The translations under genes were made by a program, and so were the position numbers. Shown here piece by piece: positions 12,633-21,297 of a stretch of DNA of 64,000 nucleotides (the first letter of the stretch is position 1; every line of letters starts with the position of its first letter). This DNA comes from Liolophura sinensis. Taxonomy: Eukaryota > Mollusca > Polyplacophora > Chitonida > Chitonidae. The DNA lies in contig NC_088296.1 in the NCBI RefSeq assembly GCF_032854445.1, forward strand, positions 12,004,706-12,068,705, written 5' to 3'. The notes below the pieces were generated by a model that saw only the letters and a list, made by a program, of their open reading frames with translations, had not been told where the DNA came from and ran no database searches.

Positions 12633-12744
12633 AACTCTAACACTGTCGATGCGCAGTCATTATATTTCCATGTCATAGAAAGCAACTAATTTTGGCTGAT
12701 ATTGTTAATTGTGTCGATCTTGTCACTATATATACAGGGCGATG
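12633..12744 (+). other. Candidate 5' UTR exon of TRIM A
   Basis: Inferred first exon: it begins about 30 bp after the TATA box and ends at 12744 before a gatg|gtaagg donor. Splicing to the acceptor at 22154 (tttatttcag) would give a short leader directly before the ATG at 22173. In unit 2 the matching donor is after 47876 and the acceptor at 48978. Under this model the LTR element sits inside this intron, enlarging it from about 1.1 kb (copy B) to 9.4 kb. Confidence 0.3.
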
Positions 12745-12995
12745 GTAAGGCGTTATACAGAGTTATGCTTATGATCGATTACTGGCGGTGCCGGAACAAC
12801 CTAATTTTTGTTTGTTTCTTTGTTTACAACGCTTGCCTGCCTGAACCAAATGCAAAAAAAAAAGAACAAAACAAAAAAAAAATTGTATATAAGCGACCTT
12901 CCCTTTATGATGTATTTGATGTATATTTATGCATGAGGTGACTACATGTAGTATTAACGCCACATACAGCAGACATTACAGCCTCGCCTACTGAT

Positions 12996-12999
12996 CACG
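12996..12999. repeat. Target-site duplication, 5' copy
   Basis: cacg directly before the 5' LTR; matching cacg follows the 3' LTR at 21294-21297, and a single cacg stands at the unit 2 empty site. Confidence 0.93.
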
Positions 13000-13129
13000 T
13001 GTAAACCCCCAGGTCAGATCTGCCCAAATCTCCAGGCCAGATCTGCTCTGGGTGTTCACCAGTAAGCTAGTCACATCAGTAACCAAGCCTTATGCTTGTT
13101 GGGGAGTGCCCATGGCCTGAGAGGGGGTG

Positions 13130-13147
13130 GGAGGTCACATGACCTCC
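13130..13147. promoter_or_regulatory. AGGTCA inverted repeat in LTR
   Basis: Two 8-bp arms (ggaggtca, tgacctcc) separated by ca. AGGTCA is the classic nuclear-receptor half-site, here as an inverted repeat with a 2-bp spacer. The centre also contains tcacatga, an M-box-like bHLH site. The same site recurs in the 3' LTR at 19021-19038. Function is inferred. Confidence 0.4.
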
Positions 13148-13186
13148 ACACCCCAGCCCTGCCATGCGGCCCTTTGTTTTAGCCCC

Positions 13187-13267
13187 ATTCCCTCCAAGAC
13201 AGCCGAGCAGTCAAGACGTGTTTTGCCAAGATCACAGCCAGTCTTCATTCATACATTTCACCCAGGT
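13187..13267 (+). repeat. 81-bp intra-LTR direct repeat, copy 1
   Basis: Matches 15017-15097 with one visible mismatch (ttttgccaag versus ttttaccaag). Copy 1 runs into cccag|gtaag, a splice donor consensus, while copy 2 runs into cccag|gtgctg. Both copies recur in the 3' LTR, at 19078-19158 and 20908-20988. Confidence 0.88.
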
Positions 13268-15016
13268 AAGAATTTAACCCTTGTGGTCTCAGAACACTAT
13301 CTCAAAACTGATATATGTAATTGTTGTTATATATGCACTTATCTGACTGTGCCATATAGGATATATTATGCACATCTTTTTGAGTAATTTAAGTTATTAC
13401 TTTGGTTAGCCATTCACAAGTTAGTGTGATCTCTGCAAAGAGATACACACATTCTAAAAGGATTGGCTGAATAGATTTCAGGAATTTACACTAAGAAATA
13501 GGTGGGATAACTGCTTCTCCCATCAACCTGTTTACAGTGAAAATATTTGGGTAGCTGTGTTAGTTTGGGATAAACCTCCACATTGGAACTATTAACCCAC
13601 TTAAGTTCACTAGTTTTAAAAAGTGACCACTGTTTACTTAAATTAATCTGGAATTTAAGGATTATAATTATCAACTACCAGCTTTTGCCTAAACTTAACT
13701 TGATCTCCAAACTTCCAGAACAGATAGTTCCTTTCACACTGGTTAACACATGGTCAAGCCTAATTCCTTTGTTTGCCAGCCTCCAATAGCTACAGACATG
13801 TGTATTACCCCAGTGTATGTAAGCAAGGTGGCAGCACATCTGGAAGGGATTAATTTCTCCTTGGCATCTATTGCCCCTGATGACCCCTGCTGGTTAATCT
13901 CATCCTATCAGCCCAGCCTTTATCAAGTGGCTAAACAAGATGGCTGCACCAGCAGTACACAGGCCAAATGAAAACTCAGTACAATAGCAACCACTTGTAA
14001 CTGTTCTGAGTTTTTGTATTTAGTTATGCTTGTGATTGTCCTAACACAACACAATCCTCAGAAATTACATATCACTGCAGATGCACATATACTGGAATTT
14101 ATCATGCTTTTGGACTTTGACATTTTGAGTCCAGTGTACATGTTCTCTATGGCCAGTCAGTAAGCATTTGTTATTATTGTTGATAGATACATATATATAT
14201 ATAGATATTAACTTTGTGTATACAGTTAATATGCATACAGGCTATCGCCTGGTAATATTGTATTTAGTTTATAGATATTATCAAAATACCCTGCGTGACC
14301 CGTATCATTGTTCCTCATGCGGTAACCGTTCTGGGTTGTACAATATGTATACAGCCCCTAGCATAAAAATGTACCACTCAGATTATTAATGCATACATTA
14401 GTCTACACTATTGATTTGTAACCTGCATGTTAAATGATCAAAAGAGTAACTTACGAATGTTATGTTTTGGTTGGAGGTGAAGGTCAGCTGGCATAGACCA
14501 GTATGTCTTGTTATATATGAGATATGACCTGGCATCATAAAATGCATTTGTACCCATCATATGGATACACTGAGTCATCTAAATTTCTAATGCGAGCCTG
14601 GCCCCTTATTAGCCTGGCAACGTACTCGACATTATGTTTAGATGCCTCTCTTAAACAGGATACCGGTAACCCTGTGACCCTTGGCCTCTCTAGTATTGAC
14701 TATATTGCAATCATTGTTAGCATGATGTCACTTGGTTTCTAGATGCCATGCTTAAACGTTACATGCATTATGGTCTGACTGTCAGGCTGACCTCTCAACT
14801 TCAACCTACCTTGACCTACATGTATGTGTACAGGTCGCTGTGTATACATGTGGACACACATGTAACATGTCTTATATAATTGGGTTAATAATCATGTCCA
14901 ACACCTTAACTTGTTTAACTTACCTGTTATGATCATATGGCACTTCTATTAAGTCTTTGAAAGCTAAGTTCTAAATTATTTACTCATTAATACTTGAAAG
15001 CTCTAGTAGCTCCCCG

Positions 15017-15097
15017 ATTCCCTCCAAGACAGCCGAGCAGTCAAGACGTGTTTTACCAAGATCACAGCCAGTCTTCATTCATACATTTCACCCAGGT
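15017..15097 (+). repeat. 81-bp intra-LTR direct repeat, copy 2
   Basis: Second copy, 1830 bp after the first. It ends in ttcacccag|g, which resembles a splice acceptor, so splicing from copy 1 to copy 2 would rejoin the LTR without altering the repeat sequence. Confidence 0.85.
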
Positions 15098-15239
15098 GCT
15101 GTACCGTCTTGACTGCCAGACGTTACCCTCCAGGCTGCTTCCCCTTGTGAAACTATCCAAACTCAGAAGGAAGGAAGGAAGGGAAAGGAACATATTTACA
15201 GATACCCCTACTCTCATACTGATTACCTCTGTCTTAAAT

Positions 15240-15245
15240 AATAAA
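15240..15245 (+). terminator. LTR polyadenylation signal (5' LTR copy)
   Basis: AATAAA about 160 bp before the LTR end. The functional copy would be in the 3' LTR at 21131-21136. Confidence 0.5.
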
Positions 15246-15404
15246 TTCTCAGGCTGTGGCACGTGTGAAAACCCACCAGAGCATTTGCGTTCTTTGTCCA
15301 GCATATATTTAACACTTGTTCCCCCAAACGCCAGTCACGTGTCCACCCGACAACGTAAGATAGTCTCGCAGGTGATTCAACCGCAGACAAACAGGTCTTA
15401 CATT

Positions 15405-15422
15405 TGGCGCCCGAAATGGGAC
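15405..15422 (+). promoter_or_regulatory. Primer-binding site
   Basis: tggcgcccgaaatgggac begins 2 nt after the LTR end. TGGCGCCCGAA is the complement expected for the 3' end of a lysine-type tRNA, as in many retroelements; the later bases match less well. It marks minus-strand priming. Confidence 0.8.
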
Positions 15423-15694
15423 AATCGTGATTGCGCTTTGGTGTTGTTAAATATTGCTGAGACACTTTCATGACAGAGAATCAGTGACCTCTTGCCACTC
15501 TACGTCACCCTGTAGTAACAGCTGTTCACATCCATTTCATGTGATCTACAGTCTGTCAGTCTTCTTGTTCACAGCTACCTCCAGCAGTAAATCATATAGT
15601 GACACTCTCGTTGAGCTCGCACTGAAGTGATTAACTGTCTCTTTCCACTCTGACAAGCTTCACTCTTCAGATTAGCTACACCAAGCCACATATC

Positions 15695-17395
15695 ATGGCT
15701 GGTATTGAGCAGGGCACTTTGGAAAAACTGATGAAGTCTAGGCATATAGACTGCTCAAAGTCAGTGGCCTTAACTGACCTGCCTGAAGACACGAGAGAGG
15801 CTGACATTAAGGAGAGAGTGGAGGAGCTCTATGGTACGACGTCTAAAGTCATACATGTTCCTGGAGTGGTTCCCACCTTCTTGGTGGAATTTGCCAGCCA
15901 GGATACTATGCTTAGGGTGGGTCATACCATGCTGTTTAGGGAAGAGGAGGTCACAGTCAATCAACTACCCCTTCCACACCCATTGGTGGAAAACATTTCA
16001 GCCAGTGGCCTGCCTGGATCGGTTGACAAAGGAGGCATCTCTAGATATGTCCAGGATGAACTAGCAAAACAAAAATCTTGGATCTCTAGAGATGTCCAGG
16101 AGGAACTAGCAAAACAAAACTCTTGGATGCTGGACTTACTTCAGCGAAATAATGAAATGCTCATGAGGCAGATCACTGAGCTAATGAAGAATGCTTGTTT
16201 GGTTGCCTCTAGTGAGAAAGCCCCTGTGATGCCTAATATCCAGCCAACAACACCTACCCCACCTGTAGTGGCTGATGGCCAGCCATTAGCACCTGCCCCA
16301 ATTCCTGCCCCTGAGGTATTACGGCAGAAGACCTCATATGTGACAGCAGCCCACGTTCACTCAGCAGCTGCCACACCAGTTGATCAACACACAAGTTCGG
16401 CATATAGCCCTATGCAAGCCCCTCAAGGGAGTCAGCAAATGCCCACCTTTTGGGAAAGGCCAAGCCCCCACTTTTACCGAGTGAAGCCATTCTCTGGAAC
16501 CTACCCGGTGAAGAGTGGGGAAAGTTCTCTGGAAGAATGGTGCCAACAAATGCACATAATTCAGGATAACCAGACGCTGCCTGCATCATCCAAACGTCAG
16601 CGGTTGATGAGCAGTTTGCTGTCACCAGCCCTTGATATGGTGCTAGGTCTTGGGGAGAACAAGCAGCCAGACGAAATGATCTCTTACCTGAGACGGTTGT
16701 ACAGAGGAAAAAAAGATGATGTCCTCACTTGGAAACAATTCTTTTCTCTGACACCGACTCCCAGTGAGTTACCATCGGAGTACCTGATACGGCTTGAAGT
16801 CGAGCTGCAGAAGCTCAGACTAAGCAAGCCCATGTCTCAGACTGAAGTCGATCAAACTCGACTTACACAGTTCCGCACGACCAATCGGAATCCAAACGTG
16901 TACAGCATTTTGAATGCACGCTTTCAAACTGGTGCATCTCCATCACTCCCGGAACTCATGGATGCAGTAAGGGATGTAGAAAAAGACGATGTGCTATTTC
17001 CCACCCAGGCAAAAGCCCGGAATCATGTACACAATACCTCTGAGACAGTGGAGTCGGGTAGTTCCGAACTCCACGACTTAAAGGCTGACATACAGAAGAT
17101 CTTTTCCCTTGTAAGTCAGACTCACTCCCTTACCAAACAACCTGACCAGGACCATCTGGTGAGAAACAATGAGCAGGAGCCCAAGAAAAATGGTCAGAAG
17201 ACAACTAAATTTCGCAGGTTCTGTCACAACTGCGGACAGTGGGATCACAGCAGACCCAGGTGCCGAAATTCTCCAAATCAGGCTTTGGTGTGGCAACGCA
17301 CCAAGGAGAGAGATGACTTTTACACACAAATTCGCCAAACTAAGTCAAACTCCACCTCTGCGGATTTAAACTCCGAGGGGTCTCTGAGGCATTAA
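15695..17395 (+). CDS. gag: Gag polyprotein (PNMA/Ty3-like)
   Basis: 566-aa Gag, the structural protein that would assemble the particle and package element RNA. Residues about 20-100 look like the RRM-like N-terminus of PNMA-family Gag proteins. At about 115-145 a 15-residue unit (ISRxVQxELAKQxSW) is directly duplicated, followed by a helical stretch. At about 180-250 there is a Pro/Ala-rich linker. Residues about 255-445 resemble a Ty3/PNMA capsid domain (KPFSGTYPVKSGESSLEEWC start). A single CCHC zinc knuckle (CX2CX4HX4C) spans residues 510-523. The ATG at 15695 is the first in a clean frame, 24 nt after a possible splice acceptor (cttcactcttcag). The ORF is intact. The family call comes from domain order and the knuckle; the RRM-like part is inference. 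Confidence 0.85.
   Translation: MAGIEQGTLEKLMKSRHIDCSKSVALTDLPEDTREADIKERVEELYGTTSKVIHVPGVVPTFLVEFASQDTMLRVGHTMLFREEEVTVNQLPLPHPLVENISASGLPGSVDKGGISRYVQDELAKQKSWISRDVQEELAKQNSWMLDLLQRNNEMLMRQITELMKNACLVASSEKAPVMPNIQPTTPTPPVVADGQPLAPAPIPAPEVLRQKTSYVTAAHVHSAAATPVDQHTSSAYSPMQAPQGSQQMPTFWERPSPHFYRVKPFSGTYPVKSGESSLEEWCQQMHIIQDNQTLPASSKRQRLMSSLLSPALDMVLGLGENKQPDEMISYLRRLYRGKKDDVLTWKQFFSLTPTPSELPSEYLIRLEVELQKLRLSKPMSQTEVDQTRLTQFRTTNRNPNVYSILNARFQTGASPSLPELMDAVRDVEKDDVLFPTQAKARNHVHNTSETVESGSSELHDLKADIQKIFSLVSQTHSLTKQPDQDHLVRNNEQEPKKNGQKTTKFRRFCHNCGQWDHSRPRCRNSPNQALVWQRTKERDDFYTQIRQTKSNSTSADLNSEGSLRH
16037..16126 (+). repeat. 45-bp in-frame tandem duplication in gag
   Basis: Two adjacent 45-bp copies (16037-16081, 16082-16126) encode ISRYVQDELAKQKSW and ISRDVQEELAKQNSW. 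The multiple differences between copies show the duplication is older than this insertion. Confidence 0.9.
17365..17371 (+). promoter_or_regulatory. -1 ribosomal frameshift slippery heptamer
   Basis: TTTAAAC, read in Gag phase as T TTA AAC, fits X XXY YYZ exactly. It is the same heptamer used by several well-studied -1 frameshift signals. It lies 24 nt before the gag TAA (17393-17395), inside the overlap with a frame that stays open to 17835. Confidence 0.78.
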
Positions 17396-17835
17396 AAGGA
17401 CAATCAGAGACCCCGGCTTCCTCAAACCGTCCTACAGCAATTCCGTCAGCAGTCAATTCACGGCCATTAAATCCGAACTGCCCAGAGTTTGTCCCACGGC
17501 AGCCGTTCCACCTACGACCTGATCAAGTCAATGAAGCATTGGAAAATCCTCCAGTGGAAACCCTCGTGGCAGATCAGCAAGGTGAAGTGGATAGTACTCC
17601 TGTGGCAGACAATGTGGACTCTGAACCAGCGATGCCCACGACGGTGCAGACATCCTCAACTGATGACACCAGTCCCGGACGAGCCTCCAATGAGATGGAC
17701 GAGGACATCCCTCTACCTGTGGAGACCACGTCGCAGGACTCCATAAGACGCTCCGAACGCCAGAGGCAACCTCCCCGAAGGTTCACTTATGATCCATACG
17801 GGGTTGCCTACAGCAAGTATATGGTCTGGGTATAA
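17371..17835 (+). CDS. -1 frame extension of Gag (PAM2-like motif, pol tail)
   Basis: Frame open from 17344 to TAA at 17833-17835 with no ATG needed. Slippage at 17365-17371 would add 154 residues to the first 559 of Gag, a product of about 713 aa. The extension begins with a Ser/Thr/Pro-rich stretch. It then has a PAM2-like core LNPNCPEFVP (17467-17496), an acidic linker, and a basic-aromatic end (RRSERQRQPPRRF). That end resembles the C-terminal tail of Ty3-type pol after integrase. No protease, RT, RNase H or integrase motif is present, so the pol body seems to have been deleted between the start and the tail. Confidence 0.6.
   Translation, partial: LRGVSEALKGQSETPASSNRPTAIPSAVNSRPLNPNCPEFVPRQPFHLRPDQVNEALENPPVETLVADQQGEVDSTPVADNVDSEPAMPTTVQTSSTDDTSPGRASNEMDEDIPLPVETTSQDSIRRSERQRQPPRRFTYDPYGVAYSKYMVWV
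17377..17433 (+). promoter_or_regulatory. Frameshift-stimulating hairpin / possible pseudoknot
   Basis: Perfect 11-bp stem: ggggtctctga (17377-17387) with tcagagacccc (17404-17414). The 16-nt loop contains the gag stop codon. The spacer from the slippery site is 5 nt (tccga). The loop bases aggac (17397-17401) can pair with gtcct (17429-17433), which would give an H-type pseudoknot with a 5-bp second stem. The hairpin is directly visible. The pseudoknot is inference. Confidence 0.75.
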
Positions 17836-18130
17836 CCTGAGCAAACTCTCACATGGGTGCTTTGAACAGGGTACCCCAGTCCTTTTTGTTACTTTTTGTA
17901 GAATTTTGGGTAATAATGGATATCGCTCTTGATAAAGTACAGAATTTTGACATTACCCCTTTTCTTTCTGTCTGGTGATAAGTACCATTCCTTTTCCATT
18001 TAAAACTTCTAAAATTTTAAATATGCTCTGTATAGTGCACTACGCATGGTTTTTAAGAAATATGTAGGACCATTGGTAGGCAATATTGGCATGCTTTGTT
18101 CTTTTTTATCTGGCTCGCTTTTCTTATGTT

Positions 18131-18134
18131 ACAG
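18131..18134 (+). promoter_or_regulatory. Splice acceptor before accessory ORF
   Basis: acag preceded by a ~30-nt T/C-rich tract; the next ATG is 6 nt away. No splicing data are available. Confidence 0.5.
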
Positions 18135-18566
18135 GTCAATATGGAAGCATTACTGCTAGAGATCCAGTCCCTGAAAGCTGTGCTCATCAACGTCCAACTG
18201 GAGCGTGATGTATTCCGGAGAGAGCGAGATGAAGCCAGAGCTTGCCTAGTAAGGACACTAAAGGACATTTTCAGGAAGCGAGACAGTCCACAGCCCACAG
18301 GGGACAGAGATGGCGCATCATCCCTTGCGGACGCCACAAGGCTGTCGAGCCCCTCGACGGTGGACGACAGGCCTGGCGAACCCCCGGCTGGTATGCCCAG
18401 TATGGTTCATATGCCATGCAGCCCCTCGACAGCGACGCATGCATCTGATCCCTCTACTGAGGTGACCAAGCCCATCAAGGCACGGAACGTTGCTGTCACA
18501 CCCAGCCTGAATACCGGGAAAGAGAGCCGACTGTACATTGCGCTCAGTCATCAGGCCAACACCTAG
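18135..18566 (+). CDS. Accessory coiled-coil ORF in env position
   Basis: From ATG 18141 it encodes 141 aa. A Leu-rich charged N-terminal helix (about residues 1-45, heptad-like) is followed by a Ser/Pro-rich middle. The ATG is 6 nt after a strong splice acceptor (18131-18134, after the pyrimidine-rich tatctggctcgcttttctta), so it is probably read from a spliced subgenomic RNA; the LTR donor at 13265 is a candidate partner. TAG at 18564-18566 is followed in the same frame by 59 further codons to TAA at 18743. These include a basic KRRATVPTLQEAKRVRV stretch and an acidic Ser tail. I recognise no family. It could be a real protein, a readthrough gene or a decaying ORF. Confidence 0.5.
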   Translation, partial: VNMEALLLEIQSLKAVLINVQLERDVFRRERDEARACLVRTLKDIFRKRDSPQPTGDRDGASSLADATRLSSPSTVDDRPGEPPAGMPSMVHMPCSPSTATHASDPSTEVTKPIKARNVAVTPSLNTGKESRLYIALSHQANT

Positions 18567-18878
18567 AAGAACAGGCAAAAGAAGAACTGTCCAAACCTTT
18601 GGCTGGCCCTTGGAATGAAAAGGAGGGCCACAGTACCTACTCTCCAGGAAGCAAAGCGAGTGCGTGTGACGCTGGCAGAAGACAGGGACTCTAGCAGTGA
18701 TTCTCCGGATACCAGGGACAATAACAGGAATCATCACTTTTAAAGTGTTCTGTCCATGAAGTACCACAGGGGTATCTACTTGGGTGAGTGGGCAAGTGCT
18801 TTGACTTGGTAGCGCGCACTTGACTTCTTGGCTGAGTGGACCACGTCGCTCTAGTTGGAGGCTTCCCGTGTCCTTTTT

Positions 18879-18890
18879 AGGGGGGGAGAG
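18879..18890 (+). promoter_or_regulatory. Polypurine tract
   Basis: agggggggagag immediately before the 3' LTR, preceded by a T-run (cctttttag), as expected for the plus-strand primer. Confidence 0.85.
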
Positions 18891-21293
18891 TGTAAACCCC
18901 CAGGTCAGATCTGCCCAAATCTCCAGGCCAGATCTGCTCTGGGTGTTCACCAGTAAGCTAGTCACATCAGTAACCAAGCCTTATGCTTGTTGGGGAGTGC
19001 CCATGGCCTGAGAGGGGGTGGGAGGTCACATGACCTCCACACCCCAGCCCTGCCATGCGGCCCTTTGTTTTAGCCCCATTCCCTCCAAGACAGCCGAGCA
19101 GTCAAGACGTGTTTTGCCAAGATCACAGCCAGTCTTCATTCATACATTTCACCCAGGTAAGAATTTAACCCTTGTGGTCTCAGAACACTATCTCAAAACT
19201 GATATATGTAATTGTTGTTATATATGCACTTATCTGACTGTGCCATATAGGATATATTATGCACATCTTTTTGAGTAATTTAAGTTATTACTTTGGTTAG
19301 CCATTCACAAGTTAGTGTGATCTCTGCAAAGAGATACACACATTCTAAAAGGATTGGCTGAATAGATTTCAGGAATTTACACTAAGAAATAGGTGGGATA
19401 ACTGCTTCTCCCATCAACCTGTTTACAGTGAAAATATTTGGGTAGCTGTGTTAGTTTGGGATAAACCTCCACATTGGAACTATTAACCCACTTAAGTTCA
19501 CTAGTTTTAAAAAGTGACCACTGTTTACTTAAATTAATCTGGAATTTAAGGATTATAATTATCAACTACCAGCTTTTGCCTAAACTTAACTTGATCTCCA
19601 AACTTCCAGAACAGATAGTTCCTTTCACACTGGTTAACACATGGTCAAGCCTAATTCCTTTGTTTGCCAGCCTCCAATAGCTACAGACATGTGTATTACC
19701 CCAGTGTATGTAAGCAAGGTGGCAGCACATCTGGAAGGGATTAATTTCTCCTTGGCATCTATTGCCCCTGATGACCCCTGCTGGTTAATCTCATCCTATC
19801 AGCCCAGCCTTTATCAAGTGGCTAAACAAGATGGCTGCACCAGCAGTACACAGGCCAAATGAAAACTCAGTACAATAGCAACCACTTGTAACTGTTCTGA
19901 GTTTTTGTATTTAGTTATGCTTGTGATTGTCCTAACACAACACAATCCTCAGAAATTACATATCACTGCAGATGCACATATACTGGAATTTATCATGCTT
20001 TTGGACTTTGACATTTTGAGTCCAGTGTACATGTTCTCTATGGCCAGTCAGTAAGCATTTGTTATTATTGTTGATAGATACATATATATATATAGATATT
20101 AACTTTGTGTATACAGTTAATATGCATACAGGCTATCGCCTGGTAATATTGTATTTAGTTTATAGATATTATCAAAATACCCTGCGTGACCCGTATCATT
20201 GTTCCTCATGCGGTAACCGTTCTGGGTTGTACAATATGTATACAGCCCCTAGCATAAAAATGTACCACTCAGATTATTAATGCATACATTAGTCTACACT
20301 ATTGATTTGTAACCTGCATGTTAAATGATCAAAAGAGTAACTTACGAATGTTATGTTTTGGTTGGAGGTGAAGGTCAGCTGGCATAGACCAGTATGTCTT
20401 GTTATATATGAGATATGACCTGGCATCATAAAATGCATTTGTACCCATCATATGGATACACTGAGTCATCTAAATTTCTAATGCGAGCCTGGCCCCTTAT
20501 TAGCCTGGCAACGTACTCGACATTATGTTTAGATGCCTCTCTTAAACAGGATACCGGTAACCCTGTGACCCTTGGCCTCTCTAGTATTGACTATATTGCA
20601 ATCATTGTTAGCATGATGTCACTTGGTTTCTAGATGCCATGCTTAAACGTTACATGCATTATGGTCTGACTGTCAGGCTGACCTCTCAACTTCAACCTAC
20701 CTTGACCTACATGTATGTGTACAGGTCGCTGTGTATACATGTGGACACACATGTAACATGTCTTATATAATTGGGTTAATAATCATGTCCAACACCTTAA
20801 CTTGTTTAACTTACCTGTTATGATCATATGGCACTTCTATTAAGTCTTTGAAAGCTAAGTTCTAAATTATTTACTCATTAATACTTGAAAGCTCTAGTAG
20901 CTCCCCGATTCCCTCCAAGACAGCCGAGCAGTCAAGACGTGTTTTACCAAGATCACAGCCAGTCTTCATTCATACATTTCACCCAGGTGCTGTACCGTCT
21001 TGACTGCCAGACGTTACCCTCCAGGCTGCTTCCCCTTGTGAAACTATCCAAACTCAGAAGGAAGGAAGGAAGGGAAAGGAACATATTTACAGATACCCCT
21101 ACTCTCATACTGATTACCTCTGTCTTAAATAATAAATTCTCAGGCTGTGGCACGTGTGAAAACCCACCAGAGCATTTGCGTTCTTTGTCCAGCATATATT
21201 TAACACTTGTTCCCCCAAACGCCAGTCACGTGTCCACCCGACAACGTAAGATAGTCTCGCAGGTGATTCAACCGCAGACAAACAGGTCTTACA
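18891..21293 (+). repeat. 3' LTR
   Basis: 2403 bp, same length as the 5' LTR at a constant offset of 5891, and no difference was seen in the lines compared. It carries the same donor (cccag|gtaagaa after 19156) only 3.0 kb upstream of the TRIM A acceptor at 22154 and in the same orientation. An LTR-initiated transcript could therefore splice into TRIM A. AATAAA is at 21131-21136. Confidence 0.93.
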
Positions 21294-21297
21294 CACG
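21294..21297. repeat. Target-site duplication, 3' copy
   Basis: cacg directly after the 3' LTR. Confidence 0.93.

Larger units (their letters stand above)
13000..15402 (+). repeat. 5' LTR
   Basis: 2403-bp long terminal repeat, unusually long. It starts tgtaaacccccagg and ends caggtcttaca. Visible parts: two spaced copies of an 'aggYcagatctgc' motif near the start, an AGGTCA inverted repeat (13130-13147), a consensus splice donor cccag|gtaagaa after 13265, an 81-bp direct repeat (13187-13267 and 15017-15097), and AATAAA at 15240-15245. That AATAAA would place the R/U5 boundary within about 30 nt after it. The U3/R start is not determinable by eye. Short ORFs inside are duplicated in the 3' LTR and have no recognisable domain. 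Confidence 0.93.
13000..21293 (+). mobile_element. Non-autonomous Ty3-type LTR retrotransposon
   Basis: 8294-bp element with two 2403-bp LTRs (13000-15402 and 18891-21293) in which I found no difference. It has TG...CA ends with a TGTAA/TTACA inverted terminus, a 4-bp target duplication cacg (12996-12999, 21294-21297), a primer-binding site 2 nt after the 5' LTR and a polypurine tract abutting the 3' LTR. The internal region of 3488 bp holds a Gag ORF, a -1 frame extension and a coiled-coil ORF. No protease, reverse transcriptase, RNase H or integrase core is present, so it must be mobilised in trans. Unit 2 has the empty site with a single cacg at 48133-48136. Gag type and 4-bp target duplication suggest Ty3/gypsy (Metaviridae). 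Confidence 0.93.

Noticed and set aside
14994-15473. 159-codon ORF at the 5' LTR/leader boundary
   Set aside because: It is cut short in the 3' LTR copy (20885-21319), reads through the primer-binding site and has no recognisable domain.
17539-17835. An independent 98-codon gene starting at a TTG
   Set aside because: The frame is open much further upstream to 17344 and overlaps gag in the -1 frame; a frameshift extension explains it better.
18318-18977. 219-codon antisense ORF over the accessory ORF and 3' LTR edge
   Set aside because: It crosses the polypurine tract and LTR boundary and has no domain; more likely a shadow of the sense ORF. An antisense gene cannot be excluded.
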